From contig NW_020170382.1 in assembly GCF_000524195.1 (NCBI RefSeq), positions 248,018 to 312,017 on the forward strand: a DNA stretch of 64,000 nt, given 5' to 3'. The DNA comes from Echinococcus granulosus. Lineage: Eukaryota > Platyhelminthes > Cestoda > Cyclophyllidea > Taeniidae. A program made the position numbers and the translations under genes. The first letter of the stretch is position 1; each line of letters starts with the position of its first letter. The notes beneath the pieces were generated by a model. The model was not told where the DNA came from and made no database searches. It saw only the letters and a program-made list of their open reading frames with translations. Positions 40,864 through 51,138 of the stretch are shown piece by piece.

Positions 40864-43008
40864 TTAAGCAACAGAATAAAAATACAATTTACTCACCACG
40901 TCATCAATCTTTAAAATGCTGCGAACCGTTTCCGTCGCCAAAGTGACAGCACTATAGGTGACCTGAAGAGGCTGAAGGACGTTCTCCGCCATCATGTCAC
41001 TGACAAAACCCTAAAGTGACACAATCGAGTAAGAATAAAGCTTAGAATGGACGACAGATAGTCAAAACAACACGATCCACACCTTGCGAACGTTGATGCC
41101 ACAGTTGACCTCTCCATTCGAGTGGCGCGCCCTAAGTTCAGTAACTGTCTGGATGGGATTGAGGCCGGCATTTTCCGCAAGGGTGTAAGGAATCACCTCC
41201 ATGGCGTCGGAAAACGCCCTCAAACAATACTGCTCCAAGCCGGTAGTCTGGTTTGCTAAATGTGCTAACTTCTGGGAAATTTCAATCTCGGGGGCCCCAC
41301 CACCAGCAATCAGGGCCCTGTAAAAAAGAAAAGGTCAGTATACGTGAAAGTGACCTGATGAACAACGCGTGATTGACTAGGAAGGCGAGACCTACCGACG
41401 CTTGACAAGGCAACGAATGACACAAAGAGCATCGTGGAGAGACCTGTCAGCCTCTTCTAAGACCAATTTGTTGGATCCTCTGAGGAGGACAGAGACGGTG
41501 CGACCCTTGTTTTGAATGCCAGTGACCTTAACGATCTTAGATCCACCACTTTCAATTTCCTCGACAAGATCCGCTTTGCCTAGCACTTCAGGAGTGAGAT
41601 GGTCTACACTAGCAGCCGGCACACAGTTCAGAGTCTTACAGATAAACTCAACTTCATCACGTTCAACATCCTTCACAACCATGATTTTAAGTTTGCCGAA
41701 GTAGTGCAGAGCAAGATCGTTGACAGCGTCACGAAGAATGCTCTTTTGTACGAGAATCACGTTGGCACCGGATTTCTTGACAGCCTTCACAATGTTGAGA
41801 ATGTATTGCCGCTCTTCCTTCATGATGCGATCCATTTGTGTGTAGTCAGTGACGACCACATTATTCTCCATATCAGTTTTGGGCGGAGATATGCAAAATT
41901 GCACCAGGGCAATCTTAGCCTTTTCAACTCGATGAACACCACAACCGGATTCAACCTTTTGGTTCAGCAGAAGACCGTCAATAAGTTGGGCATCCTCGAT
42001 GGTTCCGCTAAAGAAAAAATGAGCGTTATAGGACAAGTTTAAACAGAATAAATGGGGAAATACAGAATAAGTTTGAAACGACCTACCCGAGTTTCTTTAC
42101 GATTCTTATATCACTAAGGCTGACTGATTCAGGGTCATTCGAGTCGGTAACAGCCAAAACAGAATCGACAGCAATCGGAGAGAGGATGCTAGAGTACTGC
42201 GACACGACTTTAGAATTTAACGAGGTGGAGGCGATTTTAAGCAGTACATCTTTGTTAGCAAGATCGATTGGTTGGGACATCGCAGAAATAATCTCACATG
42301 CCTTTGAAGCTGCTAACTGAAATGCCTCGGAGATTACGGTCGGGTGAAGTCCCTTGTTTAACAACTTGGCGCTTGCATCAAGAAGACTTCCGGCGAGAAC
42401 GACAACAGAAGTTGTTCCATCGCCAGCCTCAATGTCCTGTGCCTTAGAAAGCTCCACAAGCTAGAAGCATATGTGATAATAAAAAGGAGAAAAGTACCAT
42501 TTTTGCGGCTGGATGAAGAAGCTTCATTTGCTTGAGAATGGTTGCACCGTCATTCGTTATTGTAACATCACCTTTGGGTTCTAGAATCTAGAAGAAGATA
42601 CACGGGATCAGTAGTAAAGATTAATTCTAATAAATACGGAGTATTTATGGGAACTCGATGCCCATCTAAAACGCGAATTTTTAACGAATTTTTAACTAAC
42701 AAAAGCTTTTCTGAACCCAAAAGTAGTGACCCAGAGGATTATATACCTCACCTGAGAGTAATACAGTGAATGTGCAAAAAGCATAGAACTAACCATTTTA
42801 TCCATGCCTCTAGGACCCAGACTTGTACGAATAGCATCGGCAACAGCTATGTAGGAAATAACCACAAAAGTGCACAAATACCCTTAGCAGCAACAATATT
42901 GCTGTCACGAATAGCTTGAGGCTTGCTTTTATCAGCAAATTCCTGACTTTTCTTTGGAGCTGTCGTCGGCATACTCGCGTGCGTCACTTTTAAGGAGGGC
43001 GCTGACAT
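40864..43008 (-). CDS. CCT4: T-complex protein 1 subunit delta (TRiC/CCT)
   Basis: Exons in coding order: 42882-43008, 42794-42846, 42498-42587, 42087-42460, 41396-42007, 41083-41317, 40897-41010 (or to 40864). Phases all agree; about 540-545 residues, as in human (539). One of eight subunits of the cytosolic chaperonin that folds actin and tubulin. Seen in order: [30 protein letters not shown], the nucleotide loop [55 protein letters not shown], the apical [72 protein letters not shown] and [15 protein letters not shown]. The delta-specific QKSILRDA and [14 protein letters not shown] identify the subunit. The end is ambiguous: a GTGAGT follows IDDV at 40896, but reading on gives a stop at 40864 after 10 more codons; no downstream last exon was found. 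Confidence 0.95.
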
Positions 43009-44097
43009 ATCTTCAGAAATCGAGCCCTTACTGCTAAGCCAGCTGTGCAAAGTAAAACAAAAATTACGGTGTATTAAATTCACCTGAAAAGGGAAGATGA
43101 ATGTTCAGTACTGTATATACACTGTCAATGGAAAGTAGGGTGCTGTTGTCCTGCAATGCACATTCGGGCGAAATGCCTTATATTAATGGTATTTACTTAA
43201 TAATAAACAATTTAGTAACATTTCTAGAGCCTACACATTTTTATCTCAATACAGTATAAAACATCCGGGAAAACTAATGGAAGCGATTAGTATTAGAAGG
43301 GCAAGTTGGTTCACAGCGATGCTTTCACGAATGTCCAGTTGTCCAGACTCTTATATCGGCCTCTAGTCCCCTAAACAAATATTTCCATCAACCTAAAAAT
43401 TTATTGTCCTCGAAATAGTAATTGCTGAAGTATCAGTTTAAAATACCTTTAAGACTGAGCGACAAAACATTCATTTAAGACAATGCTGGACTGAATTATC
43501 GCGCCAGCAGTGGTAAAGTTGTTGAATGGCATCGCTGTCTATAAGTAGGTGCCTTAAAAACCCATTACCTCAAAAGTGTTAGTTTGCTAAACTTCAAGTA
43601 TTTGAATTAACGACACCGAATGCTAACCACTACCAAGGAGGTAAGCCGCGAAACACTAGCCCAACCTACTCCTCCCCTCCTTAATACATTAATATTCACA
43701 TTTCACTACCTCAACTCACGGTTGCTGCTTTTCATACTCCCCCAGAGCGATGTGAGCACTGGTTTGGAAGTACATATCGGCGGCCTGCAATGATGCGCTG
43801 CTGTAAACATCCTCACCAAACGCTTCTAAAGAAGTCTCTAAAATGGTATAAGTACCGAGCCAACACGGACCTGAACCCCACTAAAGTACGGCACAGCAGA
43901 ACAAAATCAAAATCCACCTTAGTATTGAAAAACACGAGCACCTTTTAAGCGGAAAACACCCGACACCCATGGATGCCGAAAAAAGAGGACTTCCGGGGAG
44001 TAAGCGCACGAGCACAGTAGCAGCCTAATAATTTGCATTATAGAGGAGAAGAGAGGAATGATGTGTGAAAAATGCAATAAAGTAAAAAAAAAATGGA
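43009..44097. other. Spacer CCT4 / CHID1
   Basis: Should contain the CCT4 promoter and 5' UTR (an in-frame reading continues upstream of the chosen ATG, but a TTAG just inside it suggests a 5' UTR intron) and the CHID1 3' UTR. Apart from one candidate exon at 43720-43837 I see nothing coding. Confidence 0.45.
43720..43837 (-). CDS. Orphan candidate exon
   Basis: Open for 38 codons in one frame, flanked by a TTTTAG acceptor and a strong GTGAGT donor. It encodes AFGEDVYSSASLQAADMY and QTSAHIALGEYEKQQP, which looks like soluble alpha-helix, perhaps one tetratricopeptide-like unit. It starts with two and ends with two split bases, so it needs partners, which I could not find in the ~1 kb between CCT4 and CHID1. 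It could be a small unannotated gene, an alternative 5' exon, or chance. Confidence 0.3.
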
Positions 44098-46534
44098 CTA
44101 TAGTTGTTCAAAGAAGCTGTCAAAACCCTGGCCAATCTCCCAGATGGACAGTCCAACCCCGAGCTCTTCTGCCGCTGCAACTCGCCTTGCAATGGAATAC
44201 GCAGTGGGAAAGAAAAGGGAATGCTTTGTTTGGCCATCATCACTGTTGAAAAGAGAAAAATACAACAGTCCGAAAAATGGAGACAAGTAATGACTAAGAT
44301 CACCAAAGAATTCTGCGTTTACAAGATACACTGGAGTCGGATTGGGATCCACAAAGGTCGAGGCAGCATATTAGCAAAGCTGATTACCAGGTTCACACAT
44401 ATTTGACTTCCCGACTTTTATCCTGAGTTTAGAATCGAAAGTATGACACGGAGTCTTTTCAATTTGTGATTCATAGCTGGTTGCCCCAAATCGTGTGCCG
44501 CAAACGGACTGATTGAGTTTCAACTAATAAAGTTAATGTACGTTGTTCTTTGTATTAAAATGATTACTTTTGTTCAGTTTTTAAATAGCACAACTCTAAA
44601 GAGAACATTTCGTGAGCTATAATGGCCACCTCTCTCCTGAGAACCTGGTAGTAAGCGCTCCAAGAGCAACCGAGGAAGGTTCTCATTCAGAGAACTAGAC
44701 GTCCAGGCAATGACAAAAATAACTCAAACGGTGTTGAATCATGGCAAAGGTTAACTTACGCGTACTCCAGCGAGTGTTCAGCACTCTCTCCATGCCATTT
44801 GAAAACAGGAGAGTACTTTCTCGCCACTTCCACCACACTAAGAGAATGTAGATAGGAATTACTGCGGCAAATGTGAGCTCACTCATGACCCAGGACAGCC
44901 CTGCCCTGCCTCTTGTCAGGCACATAGTCATAGCCATAAAAATTGACACCGAGCAGGATTTTGGCCCGTTTTGTAGCTTGATTTTTACTGTCCTTTTCAT
45001 CTGGAACCAGGTTTTTGACGCATTGAATCGCCCACTTTATAGGGGCATTTTCACCGGGCCTGTTTTTTGTAGAAAGATCCATCAAAATTAAAAACTTACG
45101 CAAAAGGATTGGAGTAGTCATAGGTCATTAGACTAAAGAAGTCGATATGATTTACCAGCATGTCAAAGTGAGCCTTGCTAAATCGTCCCTCGAAATTCCT
45201 TAACACGAGTTTGCAGAAAAAGTACCATACCCCTTATAGACAGACGGGGGAATAGGAAGAATGAGGATCTTCCTGTCTTTGTGAAGACCCTTGGCGAGTT
45301 CAACTAAGAAGTCAATCAAAACACTAGTTGAGAAGTAAGGAACATGAAAGTGAGCACAAACTTCTGGGATGTCCCAAAGTGTTGCATCCATACTTCCAGC
45401 GTGAGCCCATCGATTCCATTAGCCTTCAAAAAAAGCAGCATTGTCGTTAAGCCAAAGTCATGATGTGTGATGGGACAACTACTAAAGGTGAGCAATAACT
45501 ATGTGAGACGACGAACAGTAAAGGACTATACTAAATTAGCATTTCTTAAACATGACAGTCTTGCCTAATGGTCACGCCCATAGACGCCCTCTTTTCTACA
45601 CTTATAACAAATATCCCAAGAGGATATGGCTCAGTACGACTTCGGAAAAATGATGAATAAAGGCAAGTACTGGAAATAACCAAAATTTTGCGGTGAATTT
45701 CATGACAGTATGCATTATCCATGTAATTAAAAATAAGCAGCACTTGAGATATCAGAAAAGGGTAGCAAAGTTGCAGAAGCTTGACCATAAGTGCAGATGA
45801 TAGCGTCGTAAACTATACGAATATGCCAATGGGTGTCCATATACTGCAGAGTAAAGGTCTCAGAATTACAATCATTTGCTAACTTCAAGGAAAAATATAA
45901 ACCGGTAGACATACTCCCTCTCATAACCTAAACAACAAGCAAATTTATCCTAAAAATTCTTATCAAATTAAAAATAACTTTGGGACCGATAAATAAAGTA
46001 GACAAAGAGGGTGGGCGGATTGAATTTCCAGATACTATATCAGAATAGATACCAAGGTGCACACGAAGCAACGTAATCGCAAATAAAACCAACCCACCTT
46101 GCTAAGGGTACGAAGAGCTCTGATACAATCCACCCTGCTTTTACTATTAGACAGCACGCTTTGGTAATCACCGGCGTCCCAATCCTCAAAAATGACTCTT
46201 GGCGCAAACTTGACATCGCCTTTAACTGACTTAACTCTTTCCATCCACTTCTGGTCAAAATCATGATGGCCATTAATCTCATAGGTAACAGGTTTCAACT
46301 GGAACCAAACAGGTGCGATTATGGTGAACTTGTTTGCAAAAACCCCCGCCTTCTCGTAACCTTTTGAGTTCCACTTATTTCAAATATAGATGAGAGAAAA
46401 AAAAGAGGTACCGGCGTTACGTATGCAAGAACATCGTAACTCGACTTCTTGATGACCTGTTCGTACGTGTTAGCATAATCGAAGGAACGTAGAAAATTAC
46501 TCAAGTCAATGTCTTTGCCCATTATGGGCCTTTC
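44098..46534 (-). CDS. CHID1: Chitinase domain-containing protein 1 (GH18-like), 5' end missing
   Basis: Exons in coding order: 46412-46534, 46098-46373, 45362-45423, 45231-45323, 45100-45198, 44883-45059, 44760-44837, 44098-44242. 350 residues in frame, aligning across human CHID1 (393) from about its residue 50 to the end. Family: secreted/lysosomal GH18-fold lectin (SI-CLP) binding chitin-like sugars. Seen: VLAYVTPWNSKGYE, FTIIAPVWFQLKP, HHDFDQKWMERV, PRVIFEDWDAGDYQSVL, IDGLTLEVW, ILILPIPPSVYKG, DFFSLMTYDYSNP, APGENAPIKWAIQCV, KILLGVNFYGYDYV, the C-terminal LGVGLSIWEIGQGFD. The GH18 catalytic motif DxxDxDxE is replaced by IDGLTLEVW, as in other CHID1 proteins, so hydrolysis is unlikely. 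The first exon listed begins at an acceptor (GCATAG) with matching sequence upstream of its ATG, so one or more 5' exons with the signal peptide remain unfound. Confidence 0.9.
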
Positions 46535-47505
46535 CTATGCACCGTAGAAGGAAAATCGGCAATTTTACTTCAGTTCCTTCGTCCGAATTGAGTCCAGAAA
46601 CTGATGTGAGTAGAAAGAAATCAATGAAAACTAGCGCGGGACTCAACCGCATGACCTCTTGCAACAATCGCAGTAACCAATTGGGCTACCGGCGCTGGGC
46701 ACCATTTATGGGCTTAAGCGTAATATTAGGTAAACTAACTAGCCAAAATTTCATAATTTCCATCTTATCCAAATGATTTCACTAACAGTCACCAACTGTA
46801 TGTTTTAGAATTATACTATCGGCTGACTCGTTAGTTGACAATTTGTAACATACTAAAGATGTCAAAAGCCTGTTTAATATGAATTGGAAATCTCATAGAA
46901 GCGAAACATGTTTCCAAAGCATTTAGACAGCATATCAGCTGCTGTAATTAGGTGTAATATTTGGTTAACAAAAGATCGTTAACCAGAGTAAGTGTGAACT
47001 TTAGGATTTGCAGCATTCGGATTGTTGGAACCAGTAAGAAAACAGTTGGACTTACCTCTAAAAATACTAAAAATTGCATTAGAGCATCACTCTCATTACT
47101 CATTAAAATGCAAGTGCTGACCACGAGTCCTGTGCCTAGGTTTTCTTACTATGGGTAAATATTACCTGTCGTCATACACTGAATAGTGTGCCATAATATA
47201 TTTCTTAGTTTATTTAATTTTTTTATTTTTATGCTATCATTGTCATGGCATATGGCAATTTGACTTCCATGGGATCGCTTTGACTTGCACTCATTGAATT
47301 ATGTGTATGTAGCAAATATTATTCCACGGCAACGTAAGGGTTTGCCTTAAAATAAATTTGTTAATTGATAAGACTTCACTTTTTTACCCATCTGGGCACG
47401 ATTGCTTATAGTACTCCTATATCACCCCCTATCTTTGTTTAGATGTGCAATATCCTCCCCCAAATTATCAAAGCTCTGTCGCGCTCCAGTGGTTTGCATT
47501 TGTGA
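46535..47505. other. Divergent upstream region CHID1 / YAE1
   Basis: About 970 bp between the leftmost recognised CHID1 exon and the YAE1 ATG, transcribed outwards. The missing CHID1 signal-peptide exon should be here or farther right. It holds the tRNA-like element at 46631-46703. The rest is A/T-rich with no supported exon. Confidence 0.45.
46631..46703 (-). pseudogene. Degenerate tRNA-like element (tRNA-Cys-like)
   Basis: On the minus strand it reads TAGCCCAATTGGTTA, a good A box and D-loop, and 35 bases later GGTTGAGTCC, a good B box. The T-arm GCGG TTGAGTC CCGC pairs well. The anticodon loop reads TTGCAAG, implying anticodon GCA (Cys), but the anticodon stem has wobbles and a mismatch, the D-stem is weak, and the two acceptor strands do not pair. 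This is a decayed tRNA gene or the head of a tRNA-derived SINE rather than a working tRNA. Confidence 0.55.
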
Positions 47506-47934
47506 ATGGATGACGTTTTTGATACGTCAGGAACAGATAAAGAAGTGGAGATTAAGGTGGCCAATCAGGAATGGCTAAAGCAAATGCGGAATGTTGTGAT
47601 TAGTGGCGAACGTGAAGCCATAAGCGATGGTTTTGATTCTCGTTCTAGTGCTATCTTCGATAGGGGCCTAGATGTCGGCTTCGAAGCTGTTAAAGATCTG
47701 GCACTTCTTAAAGGGCGTTTGCTTTATTATAAGTCGTTGGGAAACACAGAAGAACCCTCGGTGGATCGGCTCCTGTCCGATTTAGAGTCATTGATAGGTG
47801 AGGTTTTTCGGGCATTCGCTTCAAGTAAAGAGCGCCCTACCGCCAGTGAAGTGGTATTGCCCACCGATCTTTCGAGTAAAATAGCAAGTACCAAAGAGGA
47901 GGTAAACAAGCTGTTGATCGTGCACAAAAAGTGA
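47506..47934 (+). CDS. YAE1: YAE1 domain protein, Fe-S maturation adaptor
   Basis: Single exon, 142 residues. It begins DDVFDTSGTDKEVEIKVANQ and aligns with the start of human YAE1 (DVFDEEADESLLAQREWQ). Next comes EWLKQMRNVVISGEREAIS, then a glycine series DGFDS, DRGLDVGFEAV and LLKGRLLYY whose glycines fall at multiples of four residues (relative positions 0, 8, 20, 24, 36), the eroded deca-GX3 motif of YAE1/LTO1. In yeast and human, YAE1 with LTO1 recruits ABCE1/Rli1 to the cytosolic iron-sulphur assembly machinery. The second half is helical and unassigned. It is shorter than the human protein (~226). It may start upstream only if an unseen exon exists; the ATG at 47506 fits the family start. 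Confidence 0.75.
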   Translation: MDDVFDTSGTDKEVEIKVANQEWLKQMRNVVISGEREAISDGFDSRSSAIFDRGLDVGFEAVKDLALLKGRLLYYKSLGNTEEPSVDRLLSDLESLIGEVFRAFASSKERPTASEVVLPTDLSSKIASTKEEVNKLLIVHKK

Positions 47935-47937
47935 CAA

Positions 47938-50827
47938 TCCTTACTTTTCTGTGGTTTTTGTGAAAACTAGGTTTCTTTCTGTATTACGAGTATTTGATTA
48001 AGTGGCAAATAATGGGGCCTTTTCCAGATTATGATTTTGCCTTCTCAGTATGCTGGACCTTTATCGGTTACACTTTGCTAGCCCCCCTAGTGATGGATAC
48101 GTTGGCCCTCCTGACAAGATTGTCTACCTTGATGGGTATGTTTCGTGCAAGGTCGCTGCCTTTTCAGTGATTTCTGTTGAATTCCCCGGTTGTGAGTGGC
48201 TTTGTAGTGTTGACTATGCGAACCGATTTATGCCACACAGTGTGGGGGGGAGGGCAGATTTGGCTTGCTGCGCTAGCTCCTTAAAAGTTTCGAGGATCGT
48301 TACTATTCCTTGTGAGTAAGTGTTCCTTGTTCTTATCACGTCAGTTAATTTGCGATGGGTCTGGTTGTGGTGTCACATCGTTGCATCTTCGTGGAGCGAG
48401 TAGCTGTCCGTTTGTCTCTTAAAACATTGAGGCCACGCTGCACTAGGGCCTTGTCAGTGTGCAGGGGCTCGGTCAGCGACCGGTAGACTAATGTCTAGAC
48501 TGATATTTTGGCCAGGCCATTATACGGGACTTTTGAACTGAGCAGTTCAATTACTACCATTTGGGATTCCAATCTGCGCCTCACTAAGTAAGTGGTGAAT
48601 TTGAGCTGTGAGTTTGTAACTAGCCGAGGGCTCGTCCGTTCCAGTAACCAGGGCTTATTCCGGTTGGGGCGCTGTCGTCGCAACTCGAAGTGATGATCAT
48701 TACACACTTTTTGATAGCCATTCAGTTATCCAAATGTTCATAAAGGTTAAGTAGGTGTAAAACTTAATGTGTCGTCTGCGTTTCCCAAGACCCTACCACC
48801 GTACAGGATGGCCGGGAGGCTATAGGCATGGGGGAAAGCCCACTATTACGGTGATTATAGTGCGGCGATCCAATATTGGTCTAACTTTGCATTTAACTAC
48901 TCGGGCCCTTCAGTCTTCATGTTTTTTTTCCTGTTTAGGCAACATGATGGAAAGGCCATGGCTATTCTCTCCCAGCCCTTCTACAGGGTAGTAGTATCTC
49001 ACCTCTACACTCTCAATTTATTTTGCGGTCAAGGGAGACTTTGAACACCACGGTGTAGGCCACGGATGTCGAAGAGCTCCAGGTAGCTGACTATCCATTC
49101 AGAAGGATATCAGTTCACTGCATAGCTCTCCTATTGTGGACGTCGTTCCCACGCTTTCCGTGGTCAAAAGGTCGCTTCGACTGCGACAAGTCTTCGTGTA
49201 AATTAAAGTGAGTTATGAGATGGGCTAGAAATCATTTGCTCAAGGTGCTGCAGGTTCTCTTCTCGCAGTGACATCTGTTTTAAGGTAATATGAGGGGGAG
49301 GGATATCGTGTTTCCTGTCCCATGATGTAGACAATTGCGCTCAGGGACGTATAGCGAGTCCCTCTACAAGGTTGACTGAGTTTATTTTAAGATGGGGTTC
49401 TGAATTCCGAGATTGTGAGCTTATTAAAAGTAAACACCGCTTCGGGCTTTGATGTTTAGGGTTGGCAACCAGACAACAAAACTCGATTTTTATTCATTTT
49501 GGATCGTGTTCGCTTACCGCTCCCACAAATGCGGTACCTGGAGTCTTCTCTTCAGACTCACTAGGTTATAGTGGTGAACAAAGATGGTTTTTAGCAGAGT
49601 CTGGAAGGACTAAGAGATTGTGAGCGTGGCCGAATACCCATTGCTACTCCGATGGTGAAGGTAACCACGGAGACGGAAGAACCTGAATGGTAAACTGTGT
49701 GGTTTAACAAGTATTAGCTCATTAAAGCACCAGTACTTTTACTCAGGATACTACAACTTGTTTCAAGGTTTCACTAAATGCTTCAATTATGGCAGACTAA
49801 GATGAATGTTTACGTACCAACGCAATGGTCTAATGCAGTAAGGAAGATTGATTCAACTCACAACTAGTTCACTCACGTGGATAGTACATGCATCTAAAAG
49901 CCAGTGAGTGTCCTCAGAGCTCTGGCACTACCGGGCATAGTTGCTGGTTTTAGTAATGAGGCTATTCGTCGAATGCACAAGCAAAATATACGGGATTCGC
50001 ATTAGTTAAGTCTAAAGGATAAACAAAATTGCTAAGCTCTACTAACTGTAAGGTATGCTCAAGTAAAACTGACACAATGATACGAACAAAATTCCTTGTG
50101 GAGGCTCCATTTAATTTGCCTACATGGAAGGTGAGCATAAAGGAGATAATCCTTACTCAGTTCTGATCATGAGTCGGCTCTTTATGCAAAACCATTTACG
50201 ATCTACTGAATGCCTGTTTCGTAAACTCCGTGAGCATTAATTATTCATGCTTCCTCGAATGCATGGTTACATGCCCCGTGGTTGCATGCTCAGGTCAACT
50301 CGCCACGTAAGAAGCTCGAGAAAAATAACTTTTCTTAGGTTCGAAAAAAACCCTGGTAGAATAAATCCAGTGATGAAGTAATATTTAGTAGACAAGAGTG
50401 AGATTGGACAAGCAGAGTATCATGAAAGTACAATTAATTTTGTTCGTATTTACTCAGCATCTTGAAATAATGTCAGACTTGCATTTTCACTACCTACATG
50501 TGACCAAAAGCTGGACTTGAATGCAGAGATTTTTATTGTACCTCTGTCATAGCAATATTAATTTAATCTGTAAATTCCTGCCATAGCAATGCCATCCACT
50601 CCAATTTTACTCAAGTTATGATCGCATGGGTGTCCATCCTTTCCATAGCCTCCAGCTTTGATAGGCCTTTCCTTTATCCGAATATGGTTTTCTTTACACC
50701 TTCTAGGACGACTAGGGCAGCTATACAATGCACAGTCCTTCTGTACATTTGCCATGAATTTCTAATCAGGCTCATGGGCGCTTCTGCATAAGCACTGTGT
50801 TATGGACTGGTGTTTATGTGAGTGGAC
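47938..50827. other. Spacer right of YAE1
   Basis: Nothing supported. The longest frames (48050-48319 and 48767-48991 on +, 48495-48707 on -) show no family resemblance or paired splice signals. The candidate PLAT-like gene at 50828 reads leftwards, so its missing 3' exons, if any, should be in this interval. Confidence 0.4.
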
Positions 50828-51138
50828 CTGAATCCCCTCGAGCTCCGAACCAGACTTCGATAAACATGTCGTTATTTGCCGACGCATTTGAGCTAGGGAG
50901 AAAGGGGTGCAACGTACGCGCATGCGATGTCTAGTTGGGTGGTGGAGACTAACCGAGACACAACACGGTCTCAGTCTCTTGTATTTATAACTCTTGACTG
51001 ACCTTAAGCTTTCAGCTATTATTAATGCATCAGGGTGTATTTGTACGCGATACCAGCCATCCCGGGGGAGTGACCGAGAAAATGGAACCTTCCAGAAAAT
51101 TGGAACAGGAACACTTCCTGGCTCAGCAGGCATCCCCA
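50828..51138 (-). CDS. Two exons of a PLAT/LH2-like protein, partial
   Basis: Exons 51003-51138 and 50828-50892. The first starts after ATATAG and ends at a GTCAGT donor; the second starts after a strong TTTCTCCCTAG and ends at GTCCAC. Joined in frame they read WYRVQIHPDALIIAESL then SSNASANNDMFIEVWF and GARGDSG. This resembles the opening of a PLAT domain (YxVxVxTG...GAGTDANVFIxLFGxxGDSG), as found in LOXHD1-type and polycystin-type proteins. The usual GAG-T-DA is replaced, so the match is partial. A further open stretch at 51255-51455 on the same strand could be an upstream exon. No downstream exon was found, so the gene may be truncated or decayed. Confidence 0.35.

Noticed and set aside
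44243..44352. Upstream part of the 84-codon frame that contains the last CHID1 exon
   Set aside because: The acceptor at 44243-44244 joins the preceding exon in phase and gives the conserved sequence; the upstream codons are intronic.
44838..44882. A 21-nt intron (GTGAGC...CCGCAG) in CHID1
   Set aside because: A later acceptor (CTCTTAG) in the same phase gives a 45-nt intron and a protein of exactly the human spacing.
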